NCBI GenBank assembly: GCA_020975725.1
Contig: QXJR01000014.1
Location: forward strand, 372,001-436,000
Direction of reading: 5' to 3'
DNA: 64,000 nt
From: Picocystis sp. L7
Lineage: Eukaryota > Chlorophyta > Picocystophyceae > Picocystales > Picocystaceae
Part shown: in pieces, positions 50,005 through 59,895 of the stretch
How positions within the stretch are numbered: the first letter of the stretch is position 1
Layout: the number at the start of each line of letters is the position of its first letter
Position numbers and translations under genes: made by a program
The notes under the pieces: model-generated
Seen by the model: only the letters and a program-made list of their open reading frames with translations
Database searches by the model: none
Told to the model about the DNA's origin: nothing

Positions 50005-52407
50005 ATGGCCATGGCGATGCGCACGCACGCGGCCGTGGCGGGCGTTCAGGGGAGGAACAAGGAGACCAGTGGCTGGAGACGGACCTCGAGGAGAGGAGTC
50101 GAGGATGCAGGGATGGGGGGGAGGAGATCGGTCCACAGGAGCAGCAGGAGACAGGTGCGGATGCCCATCCTCGTGGCGGCCCTCTTCGGAAGCTTGGCAG
50201 CAGCCACGTCCGTCGAAAAGGGTGCCGAATGGTACAAAAAGGACGCAGATCTCTTCCTCGAGGTCGAAACCGCGGAACAGTACCACCAAGCGATCGAAGA
50301 AACGGAGAAAGACACCGTACTCGTCGTGGACTTCTATGCGTCCTGGTGCTTTTCGTGCCAGAACTTCTATCCGCACCTCTGCGAAGCGGCCAGGATGGCG
50401 AAAGGAAAAGACCGCAAAGCCTTGTTCCTCAAGGTCAACGTCGACGCCAACCGTAAACTGGCCAAAGAACAAGGCGTGCTTGCACTCCCCCTCGTGCAGA
50501 TCTGGAGAGCAGGAAGAGGCAAAGTGACCCAGTTCAACCCGAGCCCGAAGAAAAAATCGACCTTCTTCAACAACCTAGAACTGGTGTTCAGCAACAAACC
50601 AAGCACCATCTTCGATCTGAAACCGTGGGGAGCACTGGAAGTGGCCGAGGACCAGACGCGACCGCAACCCAGCGCAGGAGATCTCCAGGCCGAGAAAGAG
50701 AAACGAAAAAACGAGGCAAATGAAATGGCCGACAAGATGAAGGCTCTGCGAGAAAGGTTGGCCACAGTTGCGGAGCAAGGGAAAACTGGCAACAGCGTGT
50801 CGTCCCGACCTCTGAGCTCCGTCAAACAAGAGTTCCTGGCCAACTACCCGGACTATGGTTACAAGGGGAAAATCGATAAACTCTACAAGGACGAGATTGG
50901 CACAAGAATGGGAGAGAATGAGCACTACATGGATTACACAGGGTCTTCTTTGTATTGCAACTCCCAACTTAAGCTCGCTTTCGAGGATTTGGCCTCTCAC
51001 CTGTTTGGCAACCCACACTCCGAGAATCCCAGCAGCAGTCTGGCAAGTGAAAGGATCGAAGAAGCGAGGGAGATGATTCTCTCCTTTTTTGACGCATCTC
51101 CCAGCGATTATCAAGTGGTATTCACCAAGAGCGCAACGGATGCGTTGAAGATCGTGGGAGAGACCTTCCCATGGACGCCGGATGGCGAGTTCCGCTACTT
51201 GCGCGAGAACCACAATTCCGTGTTGGGAATCCGCCAGTATGCCGTCAAAAACAACGCGACCTTCCGATCCATGCTGGAGCCGCAAGTGGAAAGCTGGCTC
51301 GAATCCAACGAAGGAAAGAAAACCAACGTGATGGGTCCTGTAGGACCATACAAACTGTTTGCGTTTCCAGCAGAAGATAATTTCGCAGGTGTGAAATATC
51401 CACTTGATTGGGTCAAGAAGGTGAAGTCCCTGCCCACTTCGATGGGAGGGAGCAGGAGATGGTATGTGCTCTTGGATGCAGCAGCCTACGCCCCCACCCA
51501 ACCCTTGAGCCTCCGAAATGTTCCTGCCGATTTTGTTACCATGTCCTTCTACAAGATGTTTGGCTTCCCAACGGGGCTTGGTGCTCTGTTGATACGGAAC
51601 GACGCAGCAGATATTTTGCAAAAGGTATTCTGGGGTGGGGGATCAGTTGCACTGGCGACTGCGGATGATGACTTTCATGTCCTCAAGTGCAAACCCACAG
51701 AAGCCTTGGAAGATGGTACGGTGGCCTTCCTGGACATTGCTGTCCTCAAGTATGGGTTTCAGATGATCGAAAAGCTGGGGGGCATCCATTCAATTCAGAA
51801 CCACGTGGAAGCGTTGACGAGGTACATGTACAAGCGGCTGCATGGCTTGCATCATTCCAACGGCTTGCCCCTGGTCGTCATTTATGGCAAGCATCATCTG
51901 GTGAATCACGCGGAGGTACAGGGAGGGGTGTTCAATTTTAATGTGCTAAGAAAGACAGGCACAGCAGTGAGCTACCTAGATGTGCAGAGGAAGTCTGCGA
52001 AACAGGGTATACATCTACGCACCGGTGCAGAGTGCAACCCAGGAGCAGCTTATGGTTATCTCGGCATTGACACGAAAGAAATCGAAGACCTGGCCGGGAA
52101 GAAAGAGGGCTGCCACGACGACATTGATTATCTGGTTGTTCAACGTCCGCTCGATTCGAATTCTTTGACTTGTGGTGCTGCAGAGGATCCTTCCTTTTCG
52201 GATGAAGACCCAGCACTGCTGACTTCAAGGGAGGTCATCCCGGCCATCGACAAGTCTAAGCTTGAGCTTGGACATGCGGCCGAGGTGGCAATGCATTGGG
52301 TGAAAGTGCCGCTGGGTTCGGTGCGTGTATCCTTAGGCTACATGTCGACGTTCGAAGACGTGGATGCACTCGTGAACTTTTTGGAGGACACCTACAAGGA
52401 CACTTAG
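50005..52407 (+). CDS. Thioredoxin domain fused to MOCOS-like cysteine desulfurase/aminotransferase class V
   Basis: An 800-aa two-domain protein. The N-terminal 70 residues are basic and then hydrophobic (MPILVAALFGSLAAATSV), suggesting a secretory or organelle signal. A thioredoxin fold (about 70-200) carries VVDFYASWCFSCQNFYPH, with CFSC in the active-site CxxC position near 115. After a charged linker (about 220-270) comes a PLP-dependent class V domain like the N-terminal part of molybdenum cofactor sulfurase: YMDYTGSSLYCNSQL, GNPHSENPSSSLASERIEEAR, FTKSATDALKI and the predicted PLP lysine in SFYKMFGFPTGLGAL near 517. RTGAECNPGA matches the substrate-cysteine region. There is no C-terminal MOSC domain. 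The fusion suggests sulfur transfer coupled to thiol reduction; this is inference. Confidence 0.88.
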   Translation: MAMAMRTHAAVAGVQGRNKETSGWRRTSRRGVEDAGMGGRRSVHRSSRRQVRMPILVAALFGSLAAATSVEKGAEWYKKDADLFLEVETAEQYHQAIEETEKDTVLVVDFYASWCFSCQNFYPHLCEAARMAKGKDRKALFLKVNVDANRKLAKEQGVLALPLVQIWRAGRGKVTQFNPSPKKKSTFFNNLELVFSNKPSTIFDLKPWGALEVAEDQTRPQPSAGDLQAEKEKRKNEANEMADKMKALRERLATVAEQGKTGNSVSSRPLSSVKQEFLANYPDYGYKGKIDKLYKDEIGTRMGENEHYMDYTGSSLYCNSQLKLAFEDLASHLFGNPHSENPSSSLASERIEEAREMILSFFDASPSDYQVVFTKSATDALKIVGETFPWTPDGEFRYLRENHNSVLGIRQYAVKNNATFRSMLEPQVESWLESNEGKKTNVMGPVGPYKLFAFPAEDNFAGVKYPLDWVKKVKSLPTSMGGSRRWYVLLDAAAYAPTQPLSLRNVPADFVTMSFYKMFGFPTGLGALLIRNDAADILQKVFWGGGSVALATADDDFHVLKCKPTEALEDGTVAFLDIAVLKYGFQMIEKLGGIHSIQNHVEALTRYMYKRLHGLHHSNGLPLVVIYGKHHLVNHAEVQGGVFNFNVLRKTGTAVSYLDVQRKSAKQGIHLRTGAECNPGAAYGYLGIDTKEIEDLAGKKEGCHDDIDYLVVQRPLDSNSLTCGAAEDPSFSDEDPALLTSREVIPAIDKSKLELGHAAEVAMHWVKVPLGSVRVSLGYMSTFEDVDALVNFLEDTYKDT

Positions 52408-52669
52408 TTGTGGTCCTTCACCGGCACTGTTCCAAGCCCACGTACTGATCATCTCCCAATGGAGCGTTCCTCTTGTGGATGCTGCCTTGAATGGGTCACC
52501 CTCCCTATAATAATTCAAGTTTTTTTATTGTCACGTATGGTTTCCAATCCATTTCCTTGCACTCGTCCCTTCTCCACCGTCCACTTGGTTTGTGCGGGTG
52601 GATTGTCCTGGTCACATCCGACGGTCTTGTCCGCTGGCAAGCACGCACGTCCTCATCGTCGGCTACAAG

Positions 52670-53194
52670 ATGCTGTCCGGGCGCGCATGCGTGGTCGCAT
52701 CCCGTGGGTTCGGGAAGAAGGATTCGTTCAGTCGGAACGTGCAGGCGCAGCCGAAATCCGCGCGTCCTTTGTCGCGGAAGTTGTACGTTCGACCTTCCAG
52801 CGACGAAGCGTGGACGTGGTTGGGACACGTGGACCTGCCCAATGGCGGAGATCCGCGTCTGGCGGTGCAAGCGAGGCTGGAGAGCCTCGAAAGGAGCGCG
52901 AGGAAGGTGTTTCCGCAGCTGGCGCTCGCGAGTGGTGCGCAACCGCTGCAGTTGGGCTTGGGCGCGACCGTTTCCGACGAAGGAGAAGCCGATCCCCAGG
53001 ACGGCCTGGAGGACGTGGTAGCCGTGGCAGCTCTGCCGAGCGACGTCAAGGTGTCGAAGACGAGCAAGGCGAACTTCAGGTTCGCGGATGGCGAGGAAGG
53101 CGGCGCGAAGTACGGAACGGACGGACGCGGTCGGAAGCGTTGGAACTCGCCGAAGCTTTCGGGATTGGAAGGCGGCGCCAGGATGAAGAAGTGA
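52670..53194 (+). CDS. Predicted plastid protein, unknown
   Basis: A 174-aa protein with a transit-like N-terminus (MLSGRACVVASRGFGKKDSFSRN). A compact conserved-looking region follows, with WTWLGHVDLPNGGDPRLAVQARLESLERSARKVFPQLA (about residues 47-85) and a glycine/lysine-rich basic tail. I recognise no domain. The ATG at 52670 is the first that gives a plausible start. It is codirectional with, and about 260 bp downstream of, the thioredoxin/desulfurase gene. Confidence 0.5.
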   Translation: MLSGRACVVASRGFGKKDSFSRNVQAQPKSARPLSRKLYVRPSSDEAWTWLGHVDLPNGGDPRLAVQARLESLERSARKVFPQLALASGAQPLQLGLGATVSDEGEADPQDGLEDVVAVAALPSDVKVSKTSKANFRFADGEEGGAKYGTDGRGRKRWNSPKLSGLEGGARMKK

Positions 53195-53721
53195 TTCCGC
53201 CACTGGATGGGACGCGTCCACCACGCGCTTCTCCTTCGAGGAAAGCCTCCATCCACGCGAATCGAGAGCGTCCATGGCGTGTTCCATGCCGCATCCAACC
53301 TGTCCATTTCCCTTCTCGGTTCACGTGTCGAAACCATCCTCACCCCAAAGTCCCCTCGGGTCCAGGACAGGTCCGAACACGTCACGCCTCGTCGCCGACG
53401 GCTCGATCCCGGGGATCCTGAAGGGGGTTTCGTCCGCGTTCCGACCGAGGAGGGGGAACACCGTCGAGGAGGTCTCGATGGGTCCCGGGGAAGATATCGA
53501 TACGTTCCCGAGGAGGTATCGATCGGAGGAGGGGAGACGGGAGGCCAGACGCGTCCTGCCTCAGAACGGTTTGGAAGCATCGCGAACGCAGTCTTTCCAC
53601 CAAACAACGCGCATCGAAGGAAGAGGAGAAGAAGCAAAGGAAACGCTCGTGACGCACGTACGTCTCGTCGACCGTGAGAAGAGAGAACCGGTGCACGGAA
53701 AAAAAACAGGAGCAGCACAAC
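53195..53721. other. Intergenic upstream of BI-1
   Basis: 527 bp. Two TATCGAT-type motifs occur at about 53495 and 53517. No other site is recognised. Confidence 0.4.
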
Positions 53722-54486
53722 ATGTGGGCGAGCACGGGTCCCGGCGTGGGAACGCAACGCCAGCACGAGAGCAGCTTCGACTTCAAAGCGTTCTCGAACT
53801 TCAGCACGCTCAGGAAAGACGTGCAACAGCACCTGGTGGCCGTGTACTCCCTGCTGGCCGTGTCCCTGCTGTCCGCCGCGGTAGGAGTTTACGCCCACTT
53901 GTCGTTCAACCTGGGAGGGCTCCTCACCACCATCGCTAACATCGTGTGCGTGGTCTGGCTCCTGTCGATGTACAACCTTCCGGACAACTTCCAACAGAGG
54001 TTGGGGTTGTTCTTTGGTGCGTCGTTCTTCCAAGGTTGCACGGTAGGACTCCTCGTGGAACACGTCCTCCTGTTCCACCCGTCTGTGCTCCTGACGGCTT
54101 TCTTGGGAACGTCGGCCATCTTCGCAAGCTTCACTGCGAGTGCACTCATGTCTCCCCGCAGGTCGTACCTGTACCTTGGCGGTCTCCTTGGATCGGCGCT
54201 GTCCACCATGGCCATGCTGCGCTTGGGATCCATGTTCATGGGGGGATACAACAAGATGTTCCAGGTGGAGTTGTACCTTGGTCTACTGGTCATGGCTGGA
54301 TACGTGCTGTTTGACACCCAACTGATCGTAGAAAAAGCCACGTACGGTGTCAAGGATCCCATCGTGGACAGTTTGAAGCTGTACTCGGACTTTGTGAGCA
54401 TGTTTGTGCGTCTCCTGATCATCCTCTCCAGGAACAGCGAGCAACGCGAGCGTTCCAAGAGCAACCGCCGCAGTTCCCAGCAGTGA
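53722..54486 (+). CDS. BI-1: BAX inhibitor 1-like (TMBIM/LFG4 family) ER membrane protein
   Basis: A 254-aa, multi-pass (six to seven hydrophobic segments) member of the BI-1 family, whose members modulate ER calcium and cell death. Family signatures are HLVAVYSLLAVSLLSAAVGVY (TM1), FLGTSAIFASFTASAL, YLYLGGLLGSALSTM and YVLFDTQLIVEKA near residue 200. The C-terminal KDPIVDSLKLYSDFVSMFVRLLIILS follows, with a basic tail SKSNRRSSQQ like plant BI-1. The ATG at 53722 gives the usual length; the frame upstream (from 53674) has a K/Q-rich leader and is probably not used. Confidence 0.93.
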   Translation: MWASTGPGVGTQRQHESSFDFKAFSNFSTLRKDVQQHLVAVYSLLAVSLLSAAVGVYAHLSFNLGGLLTTIANIVCVVWLLSMYNLPDNFQQRLGLFFGASFFQGCTVGLLVEHVLLFHPSVLLTAFLGTSAIFASFTASALMSPRRSYLYLGGLLGSALSTMAMLRLGSMFMGGYNKMFQVELYLGLLVMAGYVLFDTQLIVEKATYGVKDPIVDSLKLYSDFVSMFVRLLIILSRNSEQRERSKSNRRSSQQ

Positions 54487-54783
54487 CTTTGACGTGCCCA
54501 TGGACGCATGTGCACGACAAGAGGAATAAACCCATCTTGGTCTTCATCCCTTGTACTTTGTAAGAACGTGTTCTTTTGTGTACGGGTCCACACCCCATCG
54601 TCCAACCTGCCATGGATCCTTCCACGAATGGGTCCGGACACGTCCTCCCATCCCCTTCTATTCCCGGTTCGACCGGAGCCTCTCCGATCAAGCGATCCCA
54701 TCGTTTACCCTTTCGTCGCCCATGGAACCCGAAGGTGTCCCCGAAGGTGGAGACCGACGTGGTTCGAAGCGCGTGGACGAGGC

Positions 54784-55863
54784 ATGGAGACGCTCTCGAG
54801 CGCGTCCGCGAGCGTGTGCGCGTCCTGCGCCCGCACCTTCTCCAGGTACACCTGTCCGAGGTGCCATGCACGGACCTGCAGCCTCTCGTGCTATCGAAAC
54901 CACGCGGACGGCGCGTGTCGGACGCAGTTCGAGGCCGAGTCCTTGTCGCAGGCCATGCGCGGCGTCACGTCCGACGCGAGCGCTCGGGACGAGATGGCGC
55001 GCATCTTGCTTCGTCAGAGAGGCGTGTGTCCGCGAGACGAGTCGGATTCGTGCTACGAAGATCCCACCAGCTCGGAAGACGAGCACCTGGACGAGTCGGA
55101 CGTCGTGCGTCGCCTGGCGTCGCAGGTGCGCGTGGAGCCTTGGCAGCCATGGTGGAACGCTCGAGATGCTCCACGATGGCGTCTGCATCCGCGTGGAACT
55201 TCCGTGGTGGAAGAAGCGGATCGAGAGGAAGGATCGACGGACGACGGCTGGACCGACGCGGACGGGAATGGAGGCGACACGCCGCACCCGCCGAAGCGAC
55301 CGCTGCCGCGCCTGCGAGCCATGCGCTCCGGAGGTTGCTTCAAAGAGCTGCGATGGCACGTGGCGGACGCCTGCTTCGGATACTGCGCGACCCTGCGAGA
55401 ACACAACGGCGAATGGGAGGCCGATCCACGAAGCGCCATGGACGTGGCGGTGCAGTGCTCGGCCGTGTGGGAAGCCGCATGGCGTCGAACGAGGGATGCT
55501 CGAGACCTGCCGAGGAGTGGATACGAAATGGCCACCTCCTGCAGCGCCAGAGGTGCAAGGAACATCGCACGTGGCGCGGTGCCGACGCTCCTGCGCGACG
55601 TGGAACGCATCTGGAGGTGCGGACGGGCGACCCTCGTGCTGGCCTTGCGTGATGCGGGACGCATCTGCGCCAGCTGCAAGGATAAACCATCGGCCATGAA
55701 AATGCTCTTCTTCTGCACATGGGCCAACGAACAGGAAGAATGCGTGCTGCAGGTCACAGCGGACGACATCCAACACCAAGCCGAGGCGATGACGAAGGCC
55801 ATCCAAGACGAAATGGAGACCACCAAGGCGATGTCCCAGCTGAAAGTCAAAACATGCACGTGA
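54784..55863 (+). CDS. ZNHIT2: HIT-type zinc-finger protein ZNHIT2-like
   Basis: A 359-aa protein with an N-terminal HIT zinc finger (CASCARTFSRYTCPRC and CSLSCYRNHADGAC, residues about 12-45), followed by a helical domain with FEAESL. The central part is acidic and low-complexity and the C-terminal part is helical. ZNHIT2 associates with R2TP/HSP90 and U5 snRNP assembly. The C-terminal region (LPRLRAMRSGGCFKEL, RDVERIWRCGRATLVLALRD) is in the expected place of the ZNHIT2 C-terminal domain but diverged. The ATG at 54784 starts just before the zinc finger. It follows BI-1 on the same strand after a 297-bp spacer and is convergent with PEX2. Confidence 0.75.
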   Translation: METLSSASASVCASCARTFSRYTCPRCHARTCSLSCYRNHADGACRTQFEAESLSQAMRGVTSDASARDEMARILLRQRGVCPRDESDSCYEDPTSSEDEHLDESDVVRRLASQVRVEPWQPWWNARDAPRWRLHPRGTSVVEEADREEGSTDDGWTDADGNGGDTPHPPKRPLPRLRAMRSGGCFKELRWHVADACFGYCATLREHNGEWEADPRSAMDVAVQCSAVWEAAWRRTRDARDLPRSGYEMATSCSARGARNIARGAVPTLLRDVERIWRCGRATLVLALRDAGRICASCKDKPSAMKMLFFCTWANEQEECVLQVTADDIQHQAEAMTKAIQDEMETTKAMSQLKVKTCT

Positions 55864-56357
55864 ATTCGCAACGTGTTGAACAGGATGCCTGGACAATCAA
55901 CCATGCACCGCAGGGTCTCATAGCCAGGAACGGTCAGAATCATCGTCTCGGGCAGTCAAGCCATGGGATTCGTTGGGCTGATGTCATGCGGGTCGCTGCC
56001 AGGAATCCAGCACCGCCGCATCGTGCAAACAACGAAGGCTCTTGATTTTATTGTACAGACCATGCCCACTGAAACACCCACGCCAAGAGGCCTGTCCCCG
56101 GGGTCCCATGGTCGGCTTGCCCGATCAACATGCAGCTTTCCAACCATGAAAGCTCTTCTCAATCCCGGTGGACAACCACCTGCAACCCCAGGCAAGCAGA
56201 GAATCCTAGTGGCGAAATGGACGATGCCACTTCCTTGGCATGTTTTCCAAATCTTGTCTTGTCCGTGTGCTGGGAGAGGCTGGACGTGGCCGCCTGCAGC
56301 ACACCCTGGGAGGAGGTTCCGGGTCACATAGGTGATTCTGCTAAAAAAAGCCGAGCT
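55864..56357. other. Convergent spacer between ZNHIT2 and PEX2
   Basis: 494 bp without recognisable coding or RNA content. Confidence 0.4.
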
Positions 56358-57359
56358 TCACGAAACCCGGAGGTAACGTTGCATGGCAGTCACTTTCTCC
56401 CCGCAAATAAAGCATGCAAAAGGTTCAGAACCACTTTGCATGCAGCTTCCCATCAGACACCCGTAGCAGTACGGATGCTTGCAAGGTAATGCTTGATACG
56501 CCACTGGCGGATCCTCGTACCCACATATTGGACAAATCACCGCCTCATCATGTTCGTCATTCGAATCTTCCACACCGCTTGAGTTTCCCGCGCTCGCCCC
56601 AGCAGCATCCGTCTTTCTGCCTTGGTTGGTTTTCACGGCACGTGCAGCTCGTGCCACACGCTTCGCCGTAGCATCCACCAGCGGCGCAAGGAAGAGTAGG
56701 AACGACGAGAGCTCCTTCCAGGCCAAGCTTCGGTTCAAGTACTCGAAGCTCACGGCACGTCCCACGTCGGAACGCACCTGTCGAAGCTCTGCGCCGGCCA
56801 GTCGCTCGGCCAGGCTTCGGTGTCGTGCGCCTCCGAAGAACGCCAAGCGCTGCAGGAGCTCCAGCACGCGCACGAGGGTCTCTAGGCGGTGGAATCGCGT
56901 GCATTCCGTCGCGAACAGGCGTCGCAACGTGGCTCCCAGGATCAAAGCGGCTCTTGATGCGACGGACAACGGTTCGTCGCCTGTGTTTCTCGTCGGCGCG
57001 TGCCTCACGTTCAACAGCTGCATGCCAGGCGTAGGTTGTCCACGTCCCACGCTGCACAGGTAAAACAGGAGCTCCAGCCCTGCACCTGCTGCGGATTGGG
57101 ACAGCGAGGGCCACGCGCGCGACGCCTGGTTTCGCAGCAGGTCCAGCAGTTCTTCATCGAGCTTCTTCGCGTCCCATTGGCTCACCCTCGGCGCCACCGG
57201 AGGCACGGCTCTTCCTTCCTTCCACTCGTACGTGGACGTGGACGGCGTGGACACGGCGCCTTCCCTCTCGCACCGCCTCCTCCATTCCTCCTGCGTGTCC
57301 GGCGGAGGCGCCAAACGCACCTCCATCGCGTCGGTTCCAAAAACCAAACTGAATGGCAT
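56358..57359 (-). CDS. PEX2: Peroxisomal RING E3 ligase PEX2
   Basis: A 333-aa peroxin of the PEX2/PEX10/PEX12 retrotranslocation ligase complex, which ubiquitinates PEX5. The PEX2 domain starts RVSQWDAKKLDEELLDLLRNQ (residue about 60) and includes TPGMQLLNVRH, typical of PEX2 proteins. The RING (C3HC4) comes at the C-terminus: CPICGYEDPPVAYQALPCKHPYCYGCL and CFICGEKV. A hydrophobic segment (SSFLLFLAPLVDATA) lies before a linker rich in acidic residues. Start at 57359 or the ATG at 57326. The longer non-ATG frame crosses a poly-C run near 57431 and is rejected. Length is close to the family's usual 305-335 aa. Confidence 0.85.
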   Translation of the reverse strand: MPFSLVFGTDAMEVRLAPPPDTQEEWRRRCEREGAVSTPSTSTYEWKEGRAVPPVAPRVSQWDAKKLDEELLDLLRNQASRAWPSLSQSAAGAGLELLFYLCSVGRGQPTPGMQLLNVRHAPTRNTGDEPLSVASRAALILGATLRRLFATECTRFHRLETLVRVLELLQRLAFFGGARHRSLAERLAGAELRQVRSDVGRAVSFEYLNRSLAWKELSSFLLFLAPLVDATAKRVARAARAVKTNQGRKTDAAGASAGNSSGVEDSNDEHDEAVICPICGYEDPPVAYQALPCKHPYCYGCLMGSCMQSGSEPFACFICGEKVTAMQRYLRVS

Positions 57360-58491
57360 CGTGTCGACCGGGGAAGGCCTTCCCTTGCCTTGAGTCCAAC
57401 ACAACCAAGGACCTCCTTCCTTGTTGCCTTCCCCCCCCCCCCCAAACTGCGCGCACCATGGATCGTGCACAAGCTTCCGAAGAAAGGTAGAAGATGGCAG
57501 GAAGGGAAATCGTGCTGGTGCGGAGACGTGAGCAGGGATCGATGCCGAAAGCGTGGGAGGAAGCGCAAGACGTCCGGGAGATGGTGTCGATGCAGTGCGA
57601 CCTTGGCAACAAGAAAACATGAAACGCCGTTGCAACATCGGTACCCAATCGTTTCCAAAACAACCAACACCATGCTCGCCTCCTTTGGTTTCCTCAAAAC
57701 GCACAGAGCCAGAGTTTGGCGAGCGTGGGTGTGTCTCCGGACATCATGGCCCGTAGGTGTCTTGCGTTTATGTTTCTAGAGTCGTAGGTCCACCTCCCTT
57801 TCCTCGTTGTTACGTGCACTACTTTGCCGAACAATGCATGTGGATTTGTGTCAAAGAAACAACCCAATGTATGAAGTTGACCAAATTCGGTCATCGTGAG
57901 CATTCGAAATCATCATGTCGACGTCGCAAAAACGAATGTCGAATGTCTAAGAAGAGGTGGATCAACAAGAACAGGCTGGGATCCCTTTTCAAGAAAAAAC
58001 GGCACCACCATGCTAATTAAACCAAAGAGGTACTAGAAAAGGATATACAACCCCTTGCGGTCACGCCAAGGAAGGAAGGAATAATCTCACTCGCACAAGC
58101 GGACATTCACACGATCGGACGGGAAACATCGACGTCAACGCGTCAACGCAGGCGCGCCGTCTACGTTTGCTTTCCTGCACGATCGAACGGTACCTTTCCT
58201 CTCATCTTGCAGCATCCGGATCGCCTTGCATGGCGTCTTGTGGCGTCCTCCCATCCACCCGAGGACCTTCCCTCCCCTTGGTCGACCCGCCTTTGATTTC
58301 GGATCTCGATACCTCGACCGTGTTCATCGATACCTTTCGTTATCGTTCGCGCGCTCCTCGTGGTGACGTTTCGTTTCCCGACGTCCTGGTACGCTTCGCT
58401 TCCTTCCCTCCAGGAGTCGCTGGCGCGCCTCGAACCCGCTTGCGCGCTCCTTGCACGTCTTTCTCCTCTTTCGGGGATCTCTCGTGTGCGC
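57360..58491. other. Divergent spacer between PEX2 and the hydrolase-like gene
   Basis: About 1.1 kb. It contains a long poly-C run near 57431, a moderately AT-rich middle part, and the first copy of the 226-bp repeat (58273-58498), which overlaps the hydrolase start. Confidence 0.45.
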
Positions 58492-58498
58492 ATGGATC
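58273..58498 (+). repeat. 226-bp direct repeat, copy 1 (promoter of the hydrolase-like gene)
   Basis: By eye identical to 63775-64000, starting TCCCCTTGGTCGACCC and ending GCGCATGGATC. The second copy is cut by the window edge, so the repeat may be longer. It includes two CGATACCT motifs and the ATG at 58492. Confidence 0.93.
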
Positions 58499-59766
58499 CT
58501 CGGACGCGTCGAGAGGAGGGTTTCGAAGCGTCTGCGAAGGGCATCTTCGGCGCACGTCGTCGACGTGGGCACCAAGGCGACCTTCGCATCGCACCTTCGA
58601 CGGATGTCGCGAGATCCGAGAGGTCCATGGTGGCCTTGATGGCGGCCCAGGCGAAGTTCGACGCGGAGAGGAGGCCGTCGCCGTCCAAGAGCTTCGTGGA
58701 CGCGTCCACGGGTCTGCGTCTGCGCGTGTGCGCGTGGACCTCGCCTGGAAGCGATGCCGAAGCCACCGCGGTGTTCCTGCACGCCGGCAGCGACGATGGA
58801 AGCGTCTGGAACGACGTCTGCTTGCGCCTGTGCGCGAAAGAATCGGTTTCGACCTGTTACGGACCGGACATGCGCGGCCATGGAGGAAGCGCGCGGTCGT
58901 CCTTGGGCCGTTGCGACGCCAGTGTCCTGGCCGAAGACCTTCGCAGCGTGATCGTCGAGAAAGACCTCTATCGTGCGCCTCTTCTGCTCGTGGGAGAAGG
59001 AGAAGGCGCGTGCGTCGCCCTGCGTCTGGCTGCGCGCTATCCACAACTGGTCGGAAGCGTCGTGTGCATCAACTACGCGGCGGACGTCGACTTGCCCACG
59101 AAGCACGTGATGCAAGGGAAGGCGTGGTCGGATCGAAACTGCGCGACCATCGACGTGTGGGCGACCCGTCCAGGACTCCAACCGGAATCGGTGCTGCAAT
59201 TGGTCGATCTGAGAGTGGTGGACGACGTGGCGACGGGCGGATGCAAGGCGAGGATGGATGCGAACTGGCGCTTCGATTCCAACCGGGAGGAGAGAGTCCA
59301 CGATGTGGCAGCCATCTCGTGTCCCCTGCTGCTCCTACGAGGCGAGGCTTCGAATGCATGCACCCAGGAAGACTTGGATGCGACCCAAGACATGGCGGTC
59401 CATTCGGCCCTGTGCAAGACCCACGTGATCAAGGAGCACGGGGAACACCTCCCCGTCACGTGTCCCGGGAAGCTGTCGCGGCTCCTGACGCGGTGGCTGA
59501 GAGAAACCGAAGCATGCTACCACGTGTCCGACCCCGAGTCGCGCCGACCCGAGCTTCTGAACATCAGGCCCTTGCCAGAGTACGGAAGTGTCGAGGAGGC
59601 CATGGAAGCGTTGAGGCCCAGGACGGTCCCCACTCCACAGATGATCGCGGAGGAACTGGCGAAGCTTCGCGCCGACGATGAGCAAAGCTCGGACCCAGAG
59701 TCAGAAGCCGGTTACATCACGGGGCTGGCAAAAGAACCTGCAGATTACTACGGGTTTGTGGGGTGA
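58492..59766 (+). CDS. Alpha/beta-hydrolase-like protein lacking the nucleophile serine
   Basis: A 424-aa protein from the ATG at 58492 (upstream frame open to 58360; a later ATG at 58627 gives 379 aa). The alpha/beta-hydrolase fold is suggested by an HAG oxyanion-type turn (AVFLHAGSDDGSVWNDV), the DMRGHGGSARS strand-turn and an elbow reading LVGEGEGACVALRLAA near 168. In that elbow the usual G-x-S-x-G serine is replaced by glutamate. A C-terminal EHGEHLP near 315 sits where the catalytic His normally lies, and LLLLRGEASNAC lacks the usual acid. It may be a non-catalytic binding protein or an unusual hydrolase. The tail (about 340-424) is acidic and disordered. It is convergent with arsenite methyltransferase. 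Confidence 0.7.
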   Translation: MDPRTRREEGFEASAKGIFGARRRRGHQGDLRIAPSTDVARSERSMVALMAAQAKFDAERRPSPSKSFVDASTGLRLRVCAWTSPGSDAEATAVFLHAGSDDGSVWNDVCLRLCAKESVSTCYGPDMRGHGGSARSSLGRCDASVLAEDLRSVIVEKDLYRAPLLLVGEGEGACVALRLAARYPQLVGSVVCINYAADVDLPTKHVMQGKAWSDRNCATIDVWATRPGLQPESVLQLVDLRVVDDVATGGCKARMDANWRFDSNREERVHDVAAISCPLLLLRGEASNACTQEDLDATQDMAVHSALCKTHVIKEHGEHLPVTCPGKLSRLLTRWLRETEACYHVSDPESRRPELLNIRPLPEYGSVEEAMEALRPRTVPTPQMIAEELAKLRADDEQSSDPESEAGYITGLAKEPADYYGFVG

Positions 59767-59895
59767 AAGGAATGGCGCACACAAAATTCAATGGTCCAAG
59801 ATGGGAAGCTTGCAAAGAGGGCCGGGCAAACATCGATAGGCACATCCCACTCCGTTGCGACCGATCCCAATGCCCTGGCCAGGCCAAGAGCGATC

